DNA of 64,000 nucleotides, from NCBI RefSeq assembly GCF_024679245.1, contig NC_090184.1, positions 11,173,233 through 11,237,232 on the forward strand, in the 5' to 3' direction. The position numbers and the translations under genes are program-made. Shown here piece by piece: positions 1 through 50,096 of this stretch (its first letter is position 1; the number at the start of each line of letters is the position of its first letter). The stretch is from Pseudorasbora parva. Taxonomy: Eukaryota > Chordata > Actinopteri > Cypriniformes > Gobionidae. The notes beneath the pieces were generated by a model, which saw only the letters and a program-made list of their open reading frames with translations, was not told where the DNA came from and did not search any database.

Positions 1-189
1 CATCCACAGAACAGGGGTTAGAAGCCGTGACATGATTAATCTCACTGAGTCTGTTAAAGCGGCTGGTGTTTTATGGCTATCGAAAGCACCACATTCTTGT
101 TAGTCACATCAAAGCTACAGCCCCTACCTACATAATTTAGTAGGCCTATTTAAAGAAGTTAGGAAACGGTCTGCAACTCTAGCGTTACA

Positions 190-896
190 ATGACTACTGA
201 AACATCTTTGGTGGGTGTAACACCGACAAGAAGTTATGTTGAAACGGTAGAAAACCTTCCTTACGCACTACAGAAAAAACAGAGGATCCATTTGACCAAG
301 TTTCTTCATGAAGATGAAGATTTTGTCAAACAGGAATTTCTGCTAGGTGACGTTTATATCGGTGGGTTTGTTTTTGACAAGACATCACACACGGTCAAAC
401 TCTACGCCATGGAATTTTTTGAAGAAGAACTTACATCGGAGACACCTTGTGTGCTTTTCTCCGCTAAAGACTGGTCATTTTTCTACAACCGTGTTTGGAG
501 CGATCTTAATGGGGTTGCTAGTAAAACCTATTACATAAACGAATGGGATGGAGCGACGCCCAATGTGAGGTACAAGGTGACAAAGGAGAGTAAGGAACCA
601 AAGCCTGATGATTACGTACTCGTATCAACCTGCAGGAACAAGACGCTACATGAACAAAACCGCCTTAAGTTGCGTAAATGTTATGAGGAGGCTGAAATTC
701 GAAATTCAAAGTATTGGCTTCAAAGCAGCAGTGATTCCGACTCTGATAATGACTTCCCAATTCCAGAGGACTACCCTTTCGAATGCTGTACAAAGAGTCT
801 TGTCCTCTTGTGGAGTGACATGTCTATGCTGCACAGCACCTTTTCACTAATAGACATGTTCTTTAAGCTGAGTTATATGTTGAGTGATACTGAATG

Positions 897-897
<1 letters not shown>
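190..897 (+). CDS. Hypothetical protein, 235 codons, single open exon
   Basis: An uninterrupted ATG-to-TGA frame of 235 codons in otherwise AT-rich, stop-rich DNA. I do not recognise the family. The product has no signal peptide and no clear membrane segment. It is rich in aromatic and acidic residues in its first half, has a Lys/Arg-rich stretch around residues 150-170, and a Ser/Asp run (SSSDSDSDND) near residue 180. The last 40 residues are hydrophobic and Cys-containing. No splice site is needed to explain the frame, so it could be an intronless gene, the last exon of a gene starting left of the window, or a retrocopy. The stop codon abuts a tetranucleotide microsatellite, so the C-terminus may have been altered by repeat growth. 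Frame length is the main support. Confidence 0.45.

Positions 898-964
<67 letters not shown>
897..964. repeat. (ATCA)17 tetranucleotide microsatellite
   Basis: Seventeen uninterrupted ATCA/AATC units start at the last base of the stop codon of the 5' ORF. Confidence 0.97.
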
Positions 965-3502
965 GTATTGGCTTATTACATGGTTAAGTCCTTTGTATTG
1001 AAAATATTAATACGTTTCAGTAAAACCATGCAGTATTTTAGCAATTACATTGTAATTGTAATGTTCCTTGTTTTGTGTTACTTGACATTATCTTAGTTTT
1101 TTTGTTTATTGGAACCAATTTCAATCCCCTCTATGTTACAAACTTAATAATAATTCACTCAAATTGTAGAATATTGTTTAAAATTGTTTGTATTTTTTGA
1201 AAAACATTAAAATTATTATTGATGTGTTACATAAAATATGCGCATTGTGTTTTAATTTTTCTTGAGACAAATTAATATGACTATGTCACTAAAAGTCTTT
1301 AACTGAAAATATCATCTTAGCATTATCTTAAAAGTCTGCACAAAAAGAAATTTCAAGACTATCTAATTTCTGTTTTTTGTTTTGTTTTGTAAATCATAAC
1401 TGGACTGCGTTACAATTATACACTTCTCTCTGGTGACATGTAGGACTTTTAACATGCGGGTACTTGTAGGACACAATCTGTAGGCGCATTTTCCAAAACT
1501 CGAATCACAATTCGCGCAACGACCTTCTGTTTTTACCACACATTAACACAATCCATGTTGGTTTCACACAATATCCAGTCATTTAAAATAATTCTAAAAT
1601 GCATACATTTTCTGTTCACACATGCTTAGCCAATACCAAAAATCATGGTTTCTTCCGGTCTTATTTACAAATGCTTAAGCAGTACGTCACAAATGAAGAG
1701 CTAATGGTCCAATCTTTAAATATAGTATAAAGCCTCTACTTCTGTAATAATACTGTTTGTAACAAGCTCAGACATTGTTCATAAAATAATCACAAATGAT
1801 TGAACCTTTTATTTTAATAAACCGTTTCTGGACCTTGATACACTTAAGCTCTCTCCTAAAGTTGAAGAACAAGCTGCTCAAGCAAGCTCTTTGAAAAACA
1901 AGCTGCTTGGTTGACTTGTTTCTTTTTTTTGTACTGTGAATGTTCATAGGCATTTATATGCCTTATTGACTTGCTTTTTTAATTATTTACCCTGTGACAT
2001 CTAAAATGTTCATTGTGTGCAACCTTTACACTTACGTTTCTATTAGTTGCATGTACTGCACATTATTTAATAACGAGGGTTGCCATCATTTGATAACTGT
2101 TTTGAAAAAATATTTTTACATTTCAAACATTTCAGAATTTTATTTCAGGTTTTTGTTAGTTTAAAAGGCTTTCCAAGTGTTCTGATACTGAGATTACACT
2201 ATCTATGCATATAACTGCTAGTTCCAATATCTGTTTAATATGTCATTGAACGCTGATGTTTATCATCACTCAAGCTGTTTAAAACCTTTCAACTGATTTC
2301 AAGCATTATTATAACAGTAACATTTAATTAAATTTAAAACAATTACCAGCATATCATAAAACAAGTAAAATGTATTTAAAAGAGCAAATTATTTTAAGTA
2401 ATTACATTAATTACATCAGACTTGTAAGTAAAAAATACTTTATATAACTTAACAGGACAATGTCACAATCTTTAATGTCAAGTGGGATGTTGAAAGAAAC
2501 GATTCGTTACATAATTTGAAATGTTGGTTTGTCAAAAGAAGAGTTTGGTCACACATTTAAAATCATCTAAACCTCATGCCTATCTGGTGGAGTAGTAAAA
2601 GTCATTATTTACAAATCCAAAATAACAAACTTTCACAATTGCTTGTGAATGTTTTTTTCCTAAATTGATTATAAAATGATACTTTCGTAAATGTACTTCT
2701 CGAATTACATAGAGATTTGTGCATGGATAAAACGCGTATAAGGCTAATGTTCAAAATGTGTCTATAACCTTTATAAGAGGAGTCTAACTTTGTTTAACAA
2801 GCGAAAACTTTAATGAATGCAACAGGCGTATATGTTTCAGCTGTAGAACAGCAGACTTACTTTTCACGGTGACGGTTCATGTGATTCCTCATCGTAGATG
2901 AGACTGAGACTGTAGTGACAGTAAAAGAAATATCACTTTAGTCAAACACTGTCAAATAGAAAGACTGTCGTGTCATTTCTTAATTTTCATTTATTCCTAT
3001 AATGTTGATGGTGCTCAAAGAAGAGCCTTTGCCAAAAAATTTCAACAAACAAAACGGTCATCTGAAATGTAACTAAATATGACAATCACATCATCAACAA
3101 ACATTGTGATTCTTGGTGCTTTAATCTTTTAGTAATTCCTCTAAAATGTCATGATACCTACAAAAATAGTTAAATAGTCAACATGTGTAAAACATACTTG
3201 TTTGGTATGAACAAAGTTTTGTGTTCTAGGTGAGAAAAATTCACTAAGATTAGGTTTCAGGAGTGTTGCAAAACAAAATGTTTTCCCTGTGGTTGTGGAA
3301 CATTGGAGGTGAATCGTTTGAAATGTAGGTTTGTCAAAAGAAAACAAATAAGTTTAGTCAGACGTTTAGTAAAAATGCTTAAAATGATTTGCACAAACTT
3401 GCACTGACAACGACCAGATAGGAATCTTTACCTAAAAACAAATACCGCTGGGCAAATAAAATGTGAACAGTAATCTTGATCATATGACTAAGAATAGTCA
3501 AT

Positions 3503-3532
<30 letters not shown>
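3503..3532 (+). repeat. Poly-G tract of 30 G
   Basis: Thirty consecutive G residues in AT-rich DNA, with no interruption. Confidence 0.95.
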
Positions 3533-3533
<1 letters not shown>

Positions 3534-5209
3534 ATGCGTATGGCAATAAAGCGGACACTTTTTCTTATACAATGTCACTGCTTTCTTACTCTAGGCCTCT
3601 TGAATTTACGCAGAGTTTTGTGTCCCACATAATTCCTTCAAAGAACATGTTTGGATTGTATCCGTATAGGGAAGAAGCAATGCCGATAAGCTTTAATCGA
3701 TATCGATTCAATTGTGCCAAAAATAATAAAGGAAAAAGACATAAACAGTTGAAATAACGCATTACTTAGCTGGATTGGGATGCGTAAGGCAATAGTAAAG
3801 ACTATTAAAAATGGTAAGTGTGATAGTAGCGTACAAATATTCACAAGTGAAAGATAAATATAATTGTCTTTGTTTGATAAGAAGCTTCATCTGGATCATT
3901 GTACCGCATGATTGTTACATGCCTGATGTGATACTTTAAAAAGACCTAGGTCTATTCCAACATCACAGAGAAAGTATTTTTTCTAATAGTTTGTCAAAAG
4001 AGAAAATAATCTTGTTTAGTTGTATTTCAAAACATTGCTTTTTCTTAAAATCAAATGTATTTGGTAGCGTGATTGTCTTGTTTCACAATGTATTAACTAC
4101 ATTTTTATCAGGCTAGTAAAAGTAGCATGAAACTTTGCAGAAATAGGAAAAGTACATTTTATAAAACAAAACGTACCAATTAACGGCTTTGTGTCAGAAC
4201 ACAACGGATATGTAGATGCATTTGGTAAACTTTCTTCAAATTTTAAACTAGTGTCATACAGTGTTTTATTTTGCTATCTTACATATGTAGTGTATCTTAC
4301 AGTTGTGTGCATTGCAGCAAACATTATCATCAACTAGGAGTTTAATTGATACTGAAACTTTGTAGAACTAAGAAAAGTAAAATATAGATCCATGGGACAT
4401 GTACCATCTTTAAATGTAAGTTTAATTGTAAGGTTTTTATGCACAATTTTAAATGTTAAAGATTCACTCTGTGCTGTTTTGGTGAATAACAACTGAAATG
4501 AATGACTACCTTGCAGGGCCTGCAAAATCGTTGGGGTCAAAGGGCAATCTCCCTGCTAGCGTCATCCGCTCTCTCCAAAGTCTGTTCATGTTGACCAACA
4601 GACAAACTGTCTCAACAACATGGTTATATTTTCAAAATTCTACGCATTTTGAGTAGATAACTGATAGTATATTTTATGTAAAGTGTATGTTTCCACACTG
4701 ATGAAGACCAGTTTGGAAGACGCAAGAAAAGTAAAATCATATGCGACTTACAATCCTAGATCACGGCCACCATAAAATGTTTGACTATTGTAGTAGTAGT
4801 ATAAGATATGACCGGTTAAGATGCACAGAGTCTCAGCTCTAACCCCTCCCGTTCAGAAAGGGGTCTGAAGCATTCGCTTCATAGTGGAGTACTCTGGGAG
4901 GATCGGAGGGTGTTTTGGCTTAAACTATTTGCTTTTTATCTTCTTCAACTCTCTAAAAATGAAAGGTATTTTTATATTTATTTATTTTTTATATTTATTA
5001 TTATACTTAGCTAAAACTATAACTAAAAGTGTTCAAATAATTTTAGTAACATTTGTTTTTATTCATTTAAAATAGAGAAAAGTTAATTTTATAGAACCAA
5101 TTACTGTGTTTGTGTGTGTGTGCGTTTCAGGTATTCCCCTGATCAAAATTTGACCCATGAGCAAAACAGCTTATAAATTATATTAATTAATTTATTATTT
5201 AATTATTTT

Positions 5210-5725
5210 TTAAAAGATGTGGAAAGTTAGATGCAGACTCTCTAAATATTATGATTATGATATTACTAAATAATATCTCTAGATGATTTTTTTGAACCCG
5301 TTTCATACATTGCGTTGCTTCATAAGCAGTATGTTTTTTCTTCAACTCTATAAACATTTAACGCGTGTCATGACCTGTGAGGCCCTATAGCCCAACTCCC
5401 ACGGATGAGGTACGTTTCAAAAGTGACGAATAGTGCCATATATTAGGCGAGATCTGTAGCGGATGGCAACAAGGTGTCAGGAATACACACCCACAAACCC
5501 CAGCCCATGGTAAGAGAGGATGTCGGGAGACATTCAGGAAATAGGATTCCTGGATGGTATGGGAACTTTGTTTAAAAAAAGATGTGGAATGTTAGATGCA
5601 GACTCTCTAAATATTATGATATTACTAAATAATATCTCTAAATGATTTTTGTTTGAACCGTTTCATACATTGTATTGCTTTATAAGTAGTGTGTTTTTAC
5701 TTCGACTCTATAAACATTACTCTAT
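5210..5725. repeat. Diverged ~145-bp direct repeat pair (about 5210-5355 and 5577-5722)
   Basis: Both copies read GATGTGGAA.GTTAGATGCAG, then ACTCTCTAAATATTATGA, then a run ending in ACTCTATAAACATT, with scattered substitutions and small indels. The ~220 bp between them are unrelated. This looks like two copies of an old dispersed repeat or a local duplication. Confidence 0.75.
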
Positions 5726-6014
5726 AAACGAGTGCGTTTTTTGTGACTCCATTTTGTTTAAAACTGAAATGGTTGGTTCATTATTGTTTTTTATTAAACT
5801 ATTTTATAAACATTCAACTTTTGCGGGGTAGATTTTCGTTTATATTATTTGAAAAGAAGAGAATGCTTGTGTGAGATACACTTGACAGTTTTTTCACAGT
5901 ACAGCATGATAATGAGGAGGAGGAGGGTCCTGATAGCCCGAACTTCAAAGGATAAAACTTTCCGTCACAAATATATATCATACCCTCTTCAAAGGATAAA
6001 ACCATCTGTCAAAA

Positions 6015-6195
6015 CATCATAAATTACACCGGTAATCCCCATCAACCCCGGAAGGTCAAAGGGCAGGTCATAAATTATACCCGTAATCCCCATGAACCCC
6101 CGGAAGGTCAAAAGGTCACGTCATAAATCATACCGGAAACCCCTCCATGACCGTAACCCCGGAAGTTCAATCGGGCAAAAGGTCAAAAGGTCAAA
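6015..6195 (+). promoter_or_regulatory. Imperfect ~55-bp tandem repeat carrying AGGTCA direct half-sites
   Basis: Three degenerate copies of a ~55-bp unit (TCATAAAT..., ...CCCCGGAAGGTCAAA). At the end of each copy lie tandem AGGTCA-type half-sites: 6053-6065 spaced by one base (second half AGGGCA), 6105-6118 spaced by two, and 6180-6193 spaced by two. AGGTCA direct repeats are the binding pattern of nuclear receptors (DR1/DR2 types). The array lies 0.4 kb before the PRRT-like exon, in its presumed last intron. The match may simply reflect repeat sequence; regulatory function is inference. Confidence 0.35.
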
Positions 6196-6575
6196 GCCAT
6201 AAATCTTTTTGTCATAAGCCGGATTATATTACTACTATTAGTTCATTTCTTAACTGATTATGAGTTCATGTTGAATTAACTATTAATTCATGTATTAATA
6301 CATGATTATTCATGTCCTGTTATTGTAAAGTGTTACCCAAACATTCTATTTTCCAATACATGTTAACTAGAGATGAGTTTGTAAAAATGCTCAAATCTTT
6401 GCAAAGCAATTTAGGAATTTAGATTCACAACTATGTATTTTATATTGTTTTATTGAAAATGCTATGAAAAGTTTTGTATAATGTTGTATGTAGTTTTGTG
6501 TTTTCCTATTGTTTATTATTGCATTTTGCCAGTTACTGCGATAATATCATGTGTACCTCTTATTGATTTCCACAG

Positions 6576-8572
6576 GTATATCACCTTTTCTAAGGACAAC
6601 CTCCCCTCGCCTGACTGGACATGGCTATTTTGTATTCTCTGAAAATGATAGAAGAGTAACTGAGATGGATCAGTCAGTCTCACAGGGAATAGTTCCATCT
6701 TTAAAGTCAAACCATGCCTCTCCAACTCGTGACCAACCCAAGGACCCCTGTGCTACTGTTGTGGGCCCCTGTGTTTTTTCCAAAGATCAAAACAATGCTG
6801 ATAAATATGGTGCAACAAATGGCAGCTTTTTAGTGTGGGCAGACTTAAAACGCACACTGTCATTTGCATGGGAGCTGCATGTATTTGGCTCTGCTGTCCT
6901 CTTCCTTCTGCTTACTGTTGGCTCAGTCCTTGGCTTAGCTTTAGCTCCCAGCTTGAATTGTCCTCACTGTGGTGAACTGATACTTGCCAATAGTTTCTTG
7001 CTAGTTGTGGGTGCGGTTAGAGCAGGACACTTTTTGCTTGACCCATATGGGACACGGTTCCTCCTGCCACCTCCTGTAATAATAGCTTTATACACGCTGC
7101 CGTTACCGCTGTTAATTTTGGCACAAGCTGCATTAGTGATGTTGGTACTAAAAAAGGCAGAAGTAACTTGGCTACCACCAACGCTTCAGCGCCCCCCTCT
7201 GTTAGGAGTATTAGCTGTTTTACAATGCACTCTCCTACTTGCTGCAGACTTACTTTCCCCTGCACTTTCGCCTGCTGTTCCCATTGTCCTACAGGGCCTC
7301 ACGCTGACTGCAGGCCTGACACTGTGTTTAGGCTACCTTTTTTTGGCACTGCCACGCCTCTTTCACACACATGCAGCTCGAGAAAGAAATAAGGGAATAG
7401 GTGAAGAAAAATTCCGGGTTTTAGCATGGGTACTGGCAGTGTGCGCTCTTCTCGGGGCTCTGTGCTGTCTGTTGCACGTTTATGCCTGCATGTGGCTATA
7501 TGGACTACTAGGAGACTGGAGGCGCTTTCGTTGGGCATGGTGGCTCTGTCAGTTCTGGGTACGACTGTTGGAGCTTGTCTGGGCTTTCTGCCTGCTTCTG
7601 GTGTCTTCCTGGGTCTTCTGGAGACCCAATGGAGGCCACATTTGTGGAGCACCAAGACAGGAAGGAGCTGCCACAGAAAGCTTGCCCTCACCCTCTCAAT
7701 CATTAAACTCTACCAGTAGACACACATGCTGGGCAAAGATTGTGCAGAGCCTCAAGGTAAGGCAACAAAGGAAATCTGAAAGCAATGGAATTGGAGGGTC
7801 CAGTACTAGTGCAGTGGCCGGAGAGTTGCCCAATAACTGGGCAGGACAAGAGCGATCAGGGGCGGACATTAGCAAAGGCATCATACGAAATCATGACCAA
7901 CTCAAAGACAGCAATCATGGGCGCAATTTGAAAAGCTTTGCAGGGGGCTCCGCAGGTTCCTTGCTAAGGCTACAGTCACTTGCTCATCCACCTCAGTGCT
8001 CTTCAAGTAGCAGTCTGGACAGGGACAAGGAGTCATCCATCTCACTCTGCGATTTTGACCTGCGCCCTCCAACCCCAATTGACCTTGGCCGCAGCATTGA
8101 TGAGGCACTTAATCGAGAGCATCTGTTAAGGGGCGAAAGTTTATTCCAGCCAATGCGACCACTATCACCTCCTCCATCTCCGAACCTGTGGATGCGACGG
8201 AATAGTGACCCTGAAATCACACTGTCATTGAGCAGTGATGAGCACACATTGCTCACAGAGTCTTCCGCAGGTCTGGATCGCTCCATTCCTAGTGCTGTTC
8301 CCAGCCGACAGGTCACAGCTCCCCCTACACCCACTCATCAGGGCTTCCGTTGGGTTTCTGAGGCACCAGTGCCTTCCTCTTTATCCTGCCCTGTCTCACT
8401 GCACCCTTCCCCAAGCACAAGCCGTGCCCTCGTGCCCAGTGCAGAAAACACAAGGCTGTTTCTAACCCCTGACCTTGAAAGTTCGCAATCAAATAGAGGG
8501 GGGCATAGTTACTTGAAAGTCAGAAGAAATGATGACTCAGCTAGTGTTGGCAGTGACATTATTGACCTTTGA
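6576..8572 (+). CDS. PRRT3/PRRT4-like proline-rich transmembrane protein, terminal exon
   Basis: The exon opens after a polypyrimidine tract and CACAG acceptor ending at 6575, in phase 1 (the first two bases complete a Gly codon), and runs 665 codons to TGA. It therefore lacks its 5' exons, which I cannot find upstream. Counting the open frame from 6551, hydrophobic segments lie near residues 111-133, 143-163, 175-201, 217-236, 244-269, 289-313 and 336-357, giving a seven-span membrane domain. A long Ser/Pro-rich presumably cytoplasmic tail follows. The tail carries the block RPPTPIDLGRSIDEAL near residue 515, then RRNSDPEIT. That tail block after a multi-pass domain is what I know from PRRT3/PRRT4 proteins; I cannot tell which of the two. 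The frame is clean and codon use looks host-like. It lies tail-to-tail with the sulfotransferase gene. Confidence 0.8.
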
Positions 8573-10599
8573 ATATGGTGTGGCACACAACAACTTCAGG
8601 TTAAATTGCTTTCACATTCTCCAAAAATACACATTTAATCATGACTTGTTTAGATGGGCCAGTAGTATAATGGTACTTAAAAGGGATAAAAACTAATTTA
8701 TTGGCTTGAGAAGATTTAAGGAAGTGGAGTCAAATGTGAACAATGAAAGTATTTACTTCAGATTATTTTTCTTTAAAAGTCTTGTTTACAGTTATGCACA
8801 TACAATAGAAATCTATGAGGCAAGGCATTCCAGAAGTGTGTATATTGTTTTCACTATAAATGTTTTTGTATAAGTGGTAGGACCACTATTATAGGCAAAT
8901 TAACTTAGTTATGTGTTATCTGTGTGATTTCTGTTTGTGAGGTGACTCCATGTAAAGTACATAACAAAGAGTTTCTAGTCTCCTGTCGTTACTAGTAGTA
9001 TTTAAGTTTTGTGGTTATATTTGTTCAGTATTGCGTATTTTAATGTTTATGCTGGTTCAGTGCCTTGTCCCATAGATCAACCTAAGTGCTAACATAGAAA
9101 GCATTATGATGACCTGGATAGTTTTTTTTCTTTGCATTCCATTTAAACAGAATTTAAACTGTACGTGCCAGAACATGTTGACTTTGTTTGCCTATGCTTT
9201 GTACTTCCAGTTTCCTGCCACAATACAGCATACTGAAAAAACATATGAAACTATTCCCACAACTGGAGTTATATTTAGTAAAATAATTTGTATATATATT
9301 ATTTGGCAACTGACATAATAGCAGACCTAAACATTGTTTGTTGGTGCATTTAGCAGTTTGGCCAAAGTTCTAAACATTTGGATGCTTAACTCATTGTTAC
9401 TTTATCCAATACAGTAGGAACTCATGTCTGAGCAATAAATGATAGAAAGCTGTGAGTATAACTAAAACAGATTATGTATATACTATATATTTTTGTTTGT
9501 AAATAATGGTGTATACTGTTACATGCAATGTATTTACTGTGAATGACAATCTTTCCTATTGCAAGAATATTAACTGATCCTAAAAATAAAGTATTGTCAG
9601 TCAATGACAGATGAATATTAACATTTTTATATAGCTGTCCTTCTTTCTAAAAAGAGTTCTAAAAAGAGAACTCAGTGCCATAGTAGAAAACAAATACAGT
9701 TTTCTACATCACAGCTTAACCACATATATATATAGGTTATATATATATACACTAATAAATGTCTGAACTGTTTGCATGGTAAAACTTACACCTTTTGTAA
9801 TTTTATTGATCATAGCAGCAGTAATTCTTCAAATAATGCTCAAATAAGAGCATTTTTACCAGAAAATGGGCCAAACCCCATTCATGGTATAAATATTCAG
9901 CATTTAAAAAAAAGAATTTATAATGGTGGAGTAATGTTGTGCAGTTCTAGCTAACCCTGCCAGATTGTGGTAGTATATATGACACGCGCTTGGGTAGGTT
10001 TAGGGTGGTGGGGTGGGGGGTTCGTATGTATAATATGCCATAAAATGCGTATCATATGCACGCGAAAAACAGCGTGCCATAGACACGCCAAAATGAGTTT
10101 TGGCGTATACATTCCACGACATTGCACACTCGTACTATTTATATGCATTTTTGTGAGAATACCCTGATATTTATGTCTCATTGTATTTTTGTGATCAATT
10201 TAGCTTTTGAATAAAACAGAACGTGTTATCATCAACATACACTACTGTGCTATATATACGCATTTTAATTGAAGAGTCCACTGAGCCCATCCTACTACTG
10301 CATTTGTGCTTGGCAAATTTAAGCTAAATATATTAATATTAACAACATATTAGTAAAAGTATTATTTAAACAGGAAAAACAGACCTAACAATTATAAGTT
10401 CTTATAAATGTGTTCTTTCACAATATATAAAAATATTACCACTGTATGAAGAAATCAGCCAATGAATGGTGCACTTAAGGTATAGTTGTCTTTGTTGCAC
10501 ATTGTGATAGGGAAACGTGTCTTATAACTGGAAAAATGTTTATTATAAAAAATATTCCAACAATTTATTTAGTGATAATTCTTGTGCAGAACTCAAGTA
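8573..10599. other. 3' UTR and intergenic DNA between convergent genes
   Basis: AT-rich DNA after the PRRT-like stop codon. An AATAAA at 9585-9590 about 1 kb after the stop is a plausible polyadenylation signal, and another lies near 10209. A short GC-richer patch at about 9960-10165 looks like a dispersed repeat. TTTATT at 10564-10569 reads as AATAAA on the minus strand just after the sulfotransferase stop and may serve that gene. No further exon seen. Confidence 0.55.
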
Positions 10600-48347
<37,748 letters not shown>

Positions 48348-48622
48348 TATGTTGAAAAAGTGTTGTTCCTGTAAATCTCTTGGTCCTTTTTGATCGCTCC
48401 TCTCTTTTGCTCTTCTTAAATGTTTCATGCAACTCTTTCATGCAGCTCTTCCGTGCTAAATTTTATTACGTGGTGTAATAATGCAGTGCTTATCCTCTCT
48501 CTGTCCCCCTCTCTCTCTGCACTTTACACTCAATCTCAAACAACAAGTTATGTAAGTTCCGACAGCCTTTCTATTCACTTTTCCACAATGATTATCACAG
48601 ATGGAATCCGAGTCTCACGTCT

Positions 48623-48630
<8 letters not shown>

Positions 48631-48705
<75 letters not shown>

Positions 48706-48706
48706 G
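48631..48706 (+). repeat. (CT)n(CA)n microsatellite upstream of the sulfotransferase start
   Basis: About 29 CT units then 9 CA units, 285-360 bp upstream of the sulfotransferase ATG, hence in its promoter region; on the coding strand it reads TG then GA. Confidence 0.95.
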
Positions 48707-48939
48707 GGACATTTCATAGACGTTTTATGGTTTTATACTGACCTAATGACATTTACTTCCCTAACCCTAAACCTACCATTCACAGAAAACTCTTTGCATT
48801 TTTACATATTTAGTTAAAATTGTTGAGTAGCCTATATTTATTTAGTGATTTGAATTATGAGGACAATATAGGAGGTGAGGGCTAAAGTCAGAATACCCTC
48901 CACTATAGAAGGACTTTGGTCCTTATATTAGGTCAAATC

Positions 48940-48942
<3 letters not shown>

Positions 48943-49008
<66 letters not shown>
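48943..49008 (+). repeat. (AC)33 microsatellite
   Basis: 66 bp of AC, 0.6 kb upstream of the sulfotransferase start codon. Confidence 0.96.
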
Positions 49009-49010
<2 letters not shown>

Positions 49011-50096
49011 CCATTTCTGTTGACTTGCATTTTTTTTATACTGAGGTAAGAATAGTTTATATCTCTTAACCTATACACCTCATATTTAACGTTTTCCTCA
49101 TGGAGGGCTAGCCACCACAAATAGGTGAATGTTCTTTTGTTACAGTTTAATATCCTGCTTCATTCATTCTTTCCCCTTTAAAGCTTTTTATGTAGAGCAC
49201 TGGACTAGCTATGCATTCCTGCATTCCTTTTAGAAAACATACAAACACATTGTTAACAACATAATAATAAAATAAAATAAAAACTGTTATAATGGTATGA
49301 CAATACATTTTACTAAAATAGGCTAGTGGAGCCTCTCAAACCCTAGTTTTTAGTTGGTATAGGAAGTTAGTGTTTTTCTTGGACACTCCAGGATATGAAC
49401 AAGACCTTTCCCCCAGTGGTCCCAGATTAGTTCCAGATAGGCTCAAATCCTGGAACTCTAAAGAAAACTCTTAGGAATGTATTTCAACACCCCATTTCAC
49501 ACTGCATAGTTTTATTTATATAGTTTTTAACTTTAGGCTAATTCGTAGTAGAAAATCAATCTGTGAATCATTTGTTCAATAGTTTTTTTATTTAATATTG
49601 AAAATGAAAAACTGAGAAAACAGCTAGTTTTCGATTCTCTCAGAAAAACGAAAAAAGAGATTTTGGCTTGATTTTTGGTTTTTCGCTCTGAGGTAGAAAA
49701 CGTCTCAGGTTACGTATGTAACCATGGTTCCCTGAGAGGGAACGAGACGCTGCGTCGAAACGCTAGGGGACGCCTCTGCGTGCCATGTCATGAAGCACTT
49801 GTGTAATCAGTCCAATAGCGGGACGATACGTCACGGGCGGGTGACGTCATCGACCAGGAAGCTATAAAGCATGCCCGGACCAAACAGTCACTAGCTTCTG
49901 GAAAAGTCGAACAAATCGATCACAGGCATGCCGGGAGTATGGCATCTCGACGCAGCGTCTCGTTCCCTCTCAGGGAACCATGGTTACATACGTAACCTGA
50001 GACGTTCCCTATCTCGAGGGAACTTCGAGCTGCGTCGAAACGCTAGGGGACCTCAATACCCACGCCGCCAGAGTCCCAAATGTCTGTATGTGTGAA

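Larger units (their letters stand above)
965..6052. other. AT-rich non-coding stretch
   Basis: About 5 kb with no supportable exon; the short frames are at chance level for this composition. It contains a 30-base G run, a pair of ~145-bp direct repeats near 5.2 and 5.6 kb, and runs of A/T. It lies upstream of the PRRT-like exon and should contain intron, 5' exons or promoter of that gene, but I cannot point to an upstream exon. Confidence 0.6.

Noticed and set aside
897..964. CRISPR-like regular repeat
   Set aside because: A plain 4-bp microsatellite without spacers, in a vertebrate genome.
7299..7703. 134-codon minus-strand frame inside the PRRT-like exon (and 7993-8334)
   Set aside because: Antisense shadow of a well-supported membrane-protein exon.
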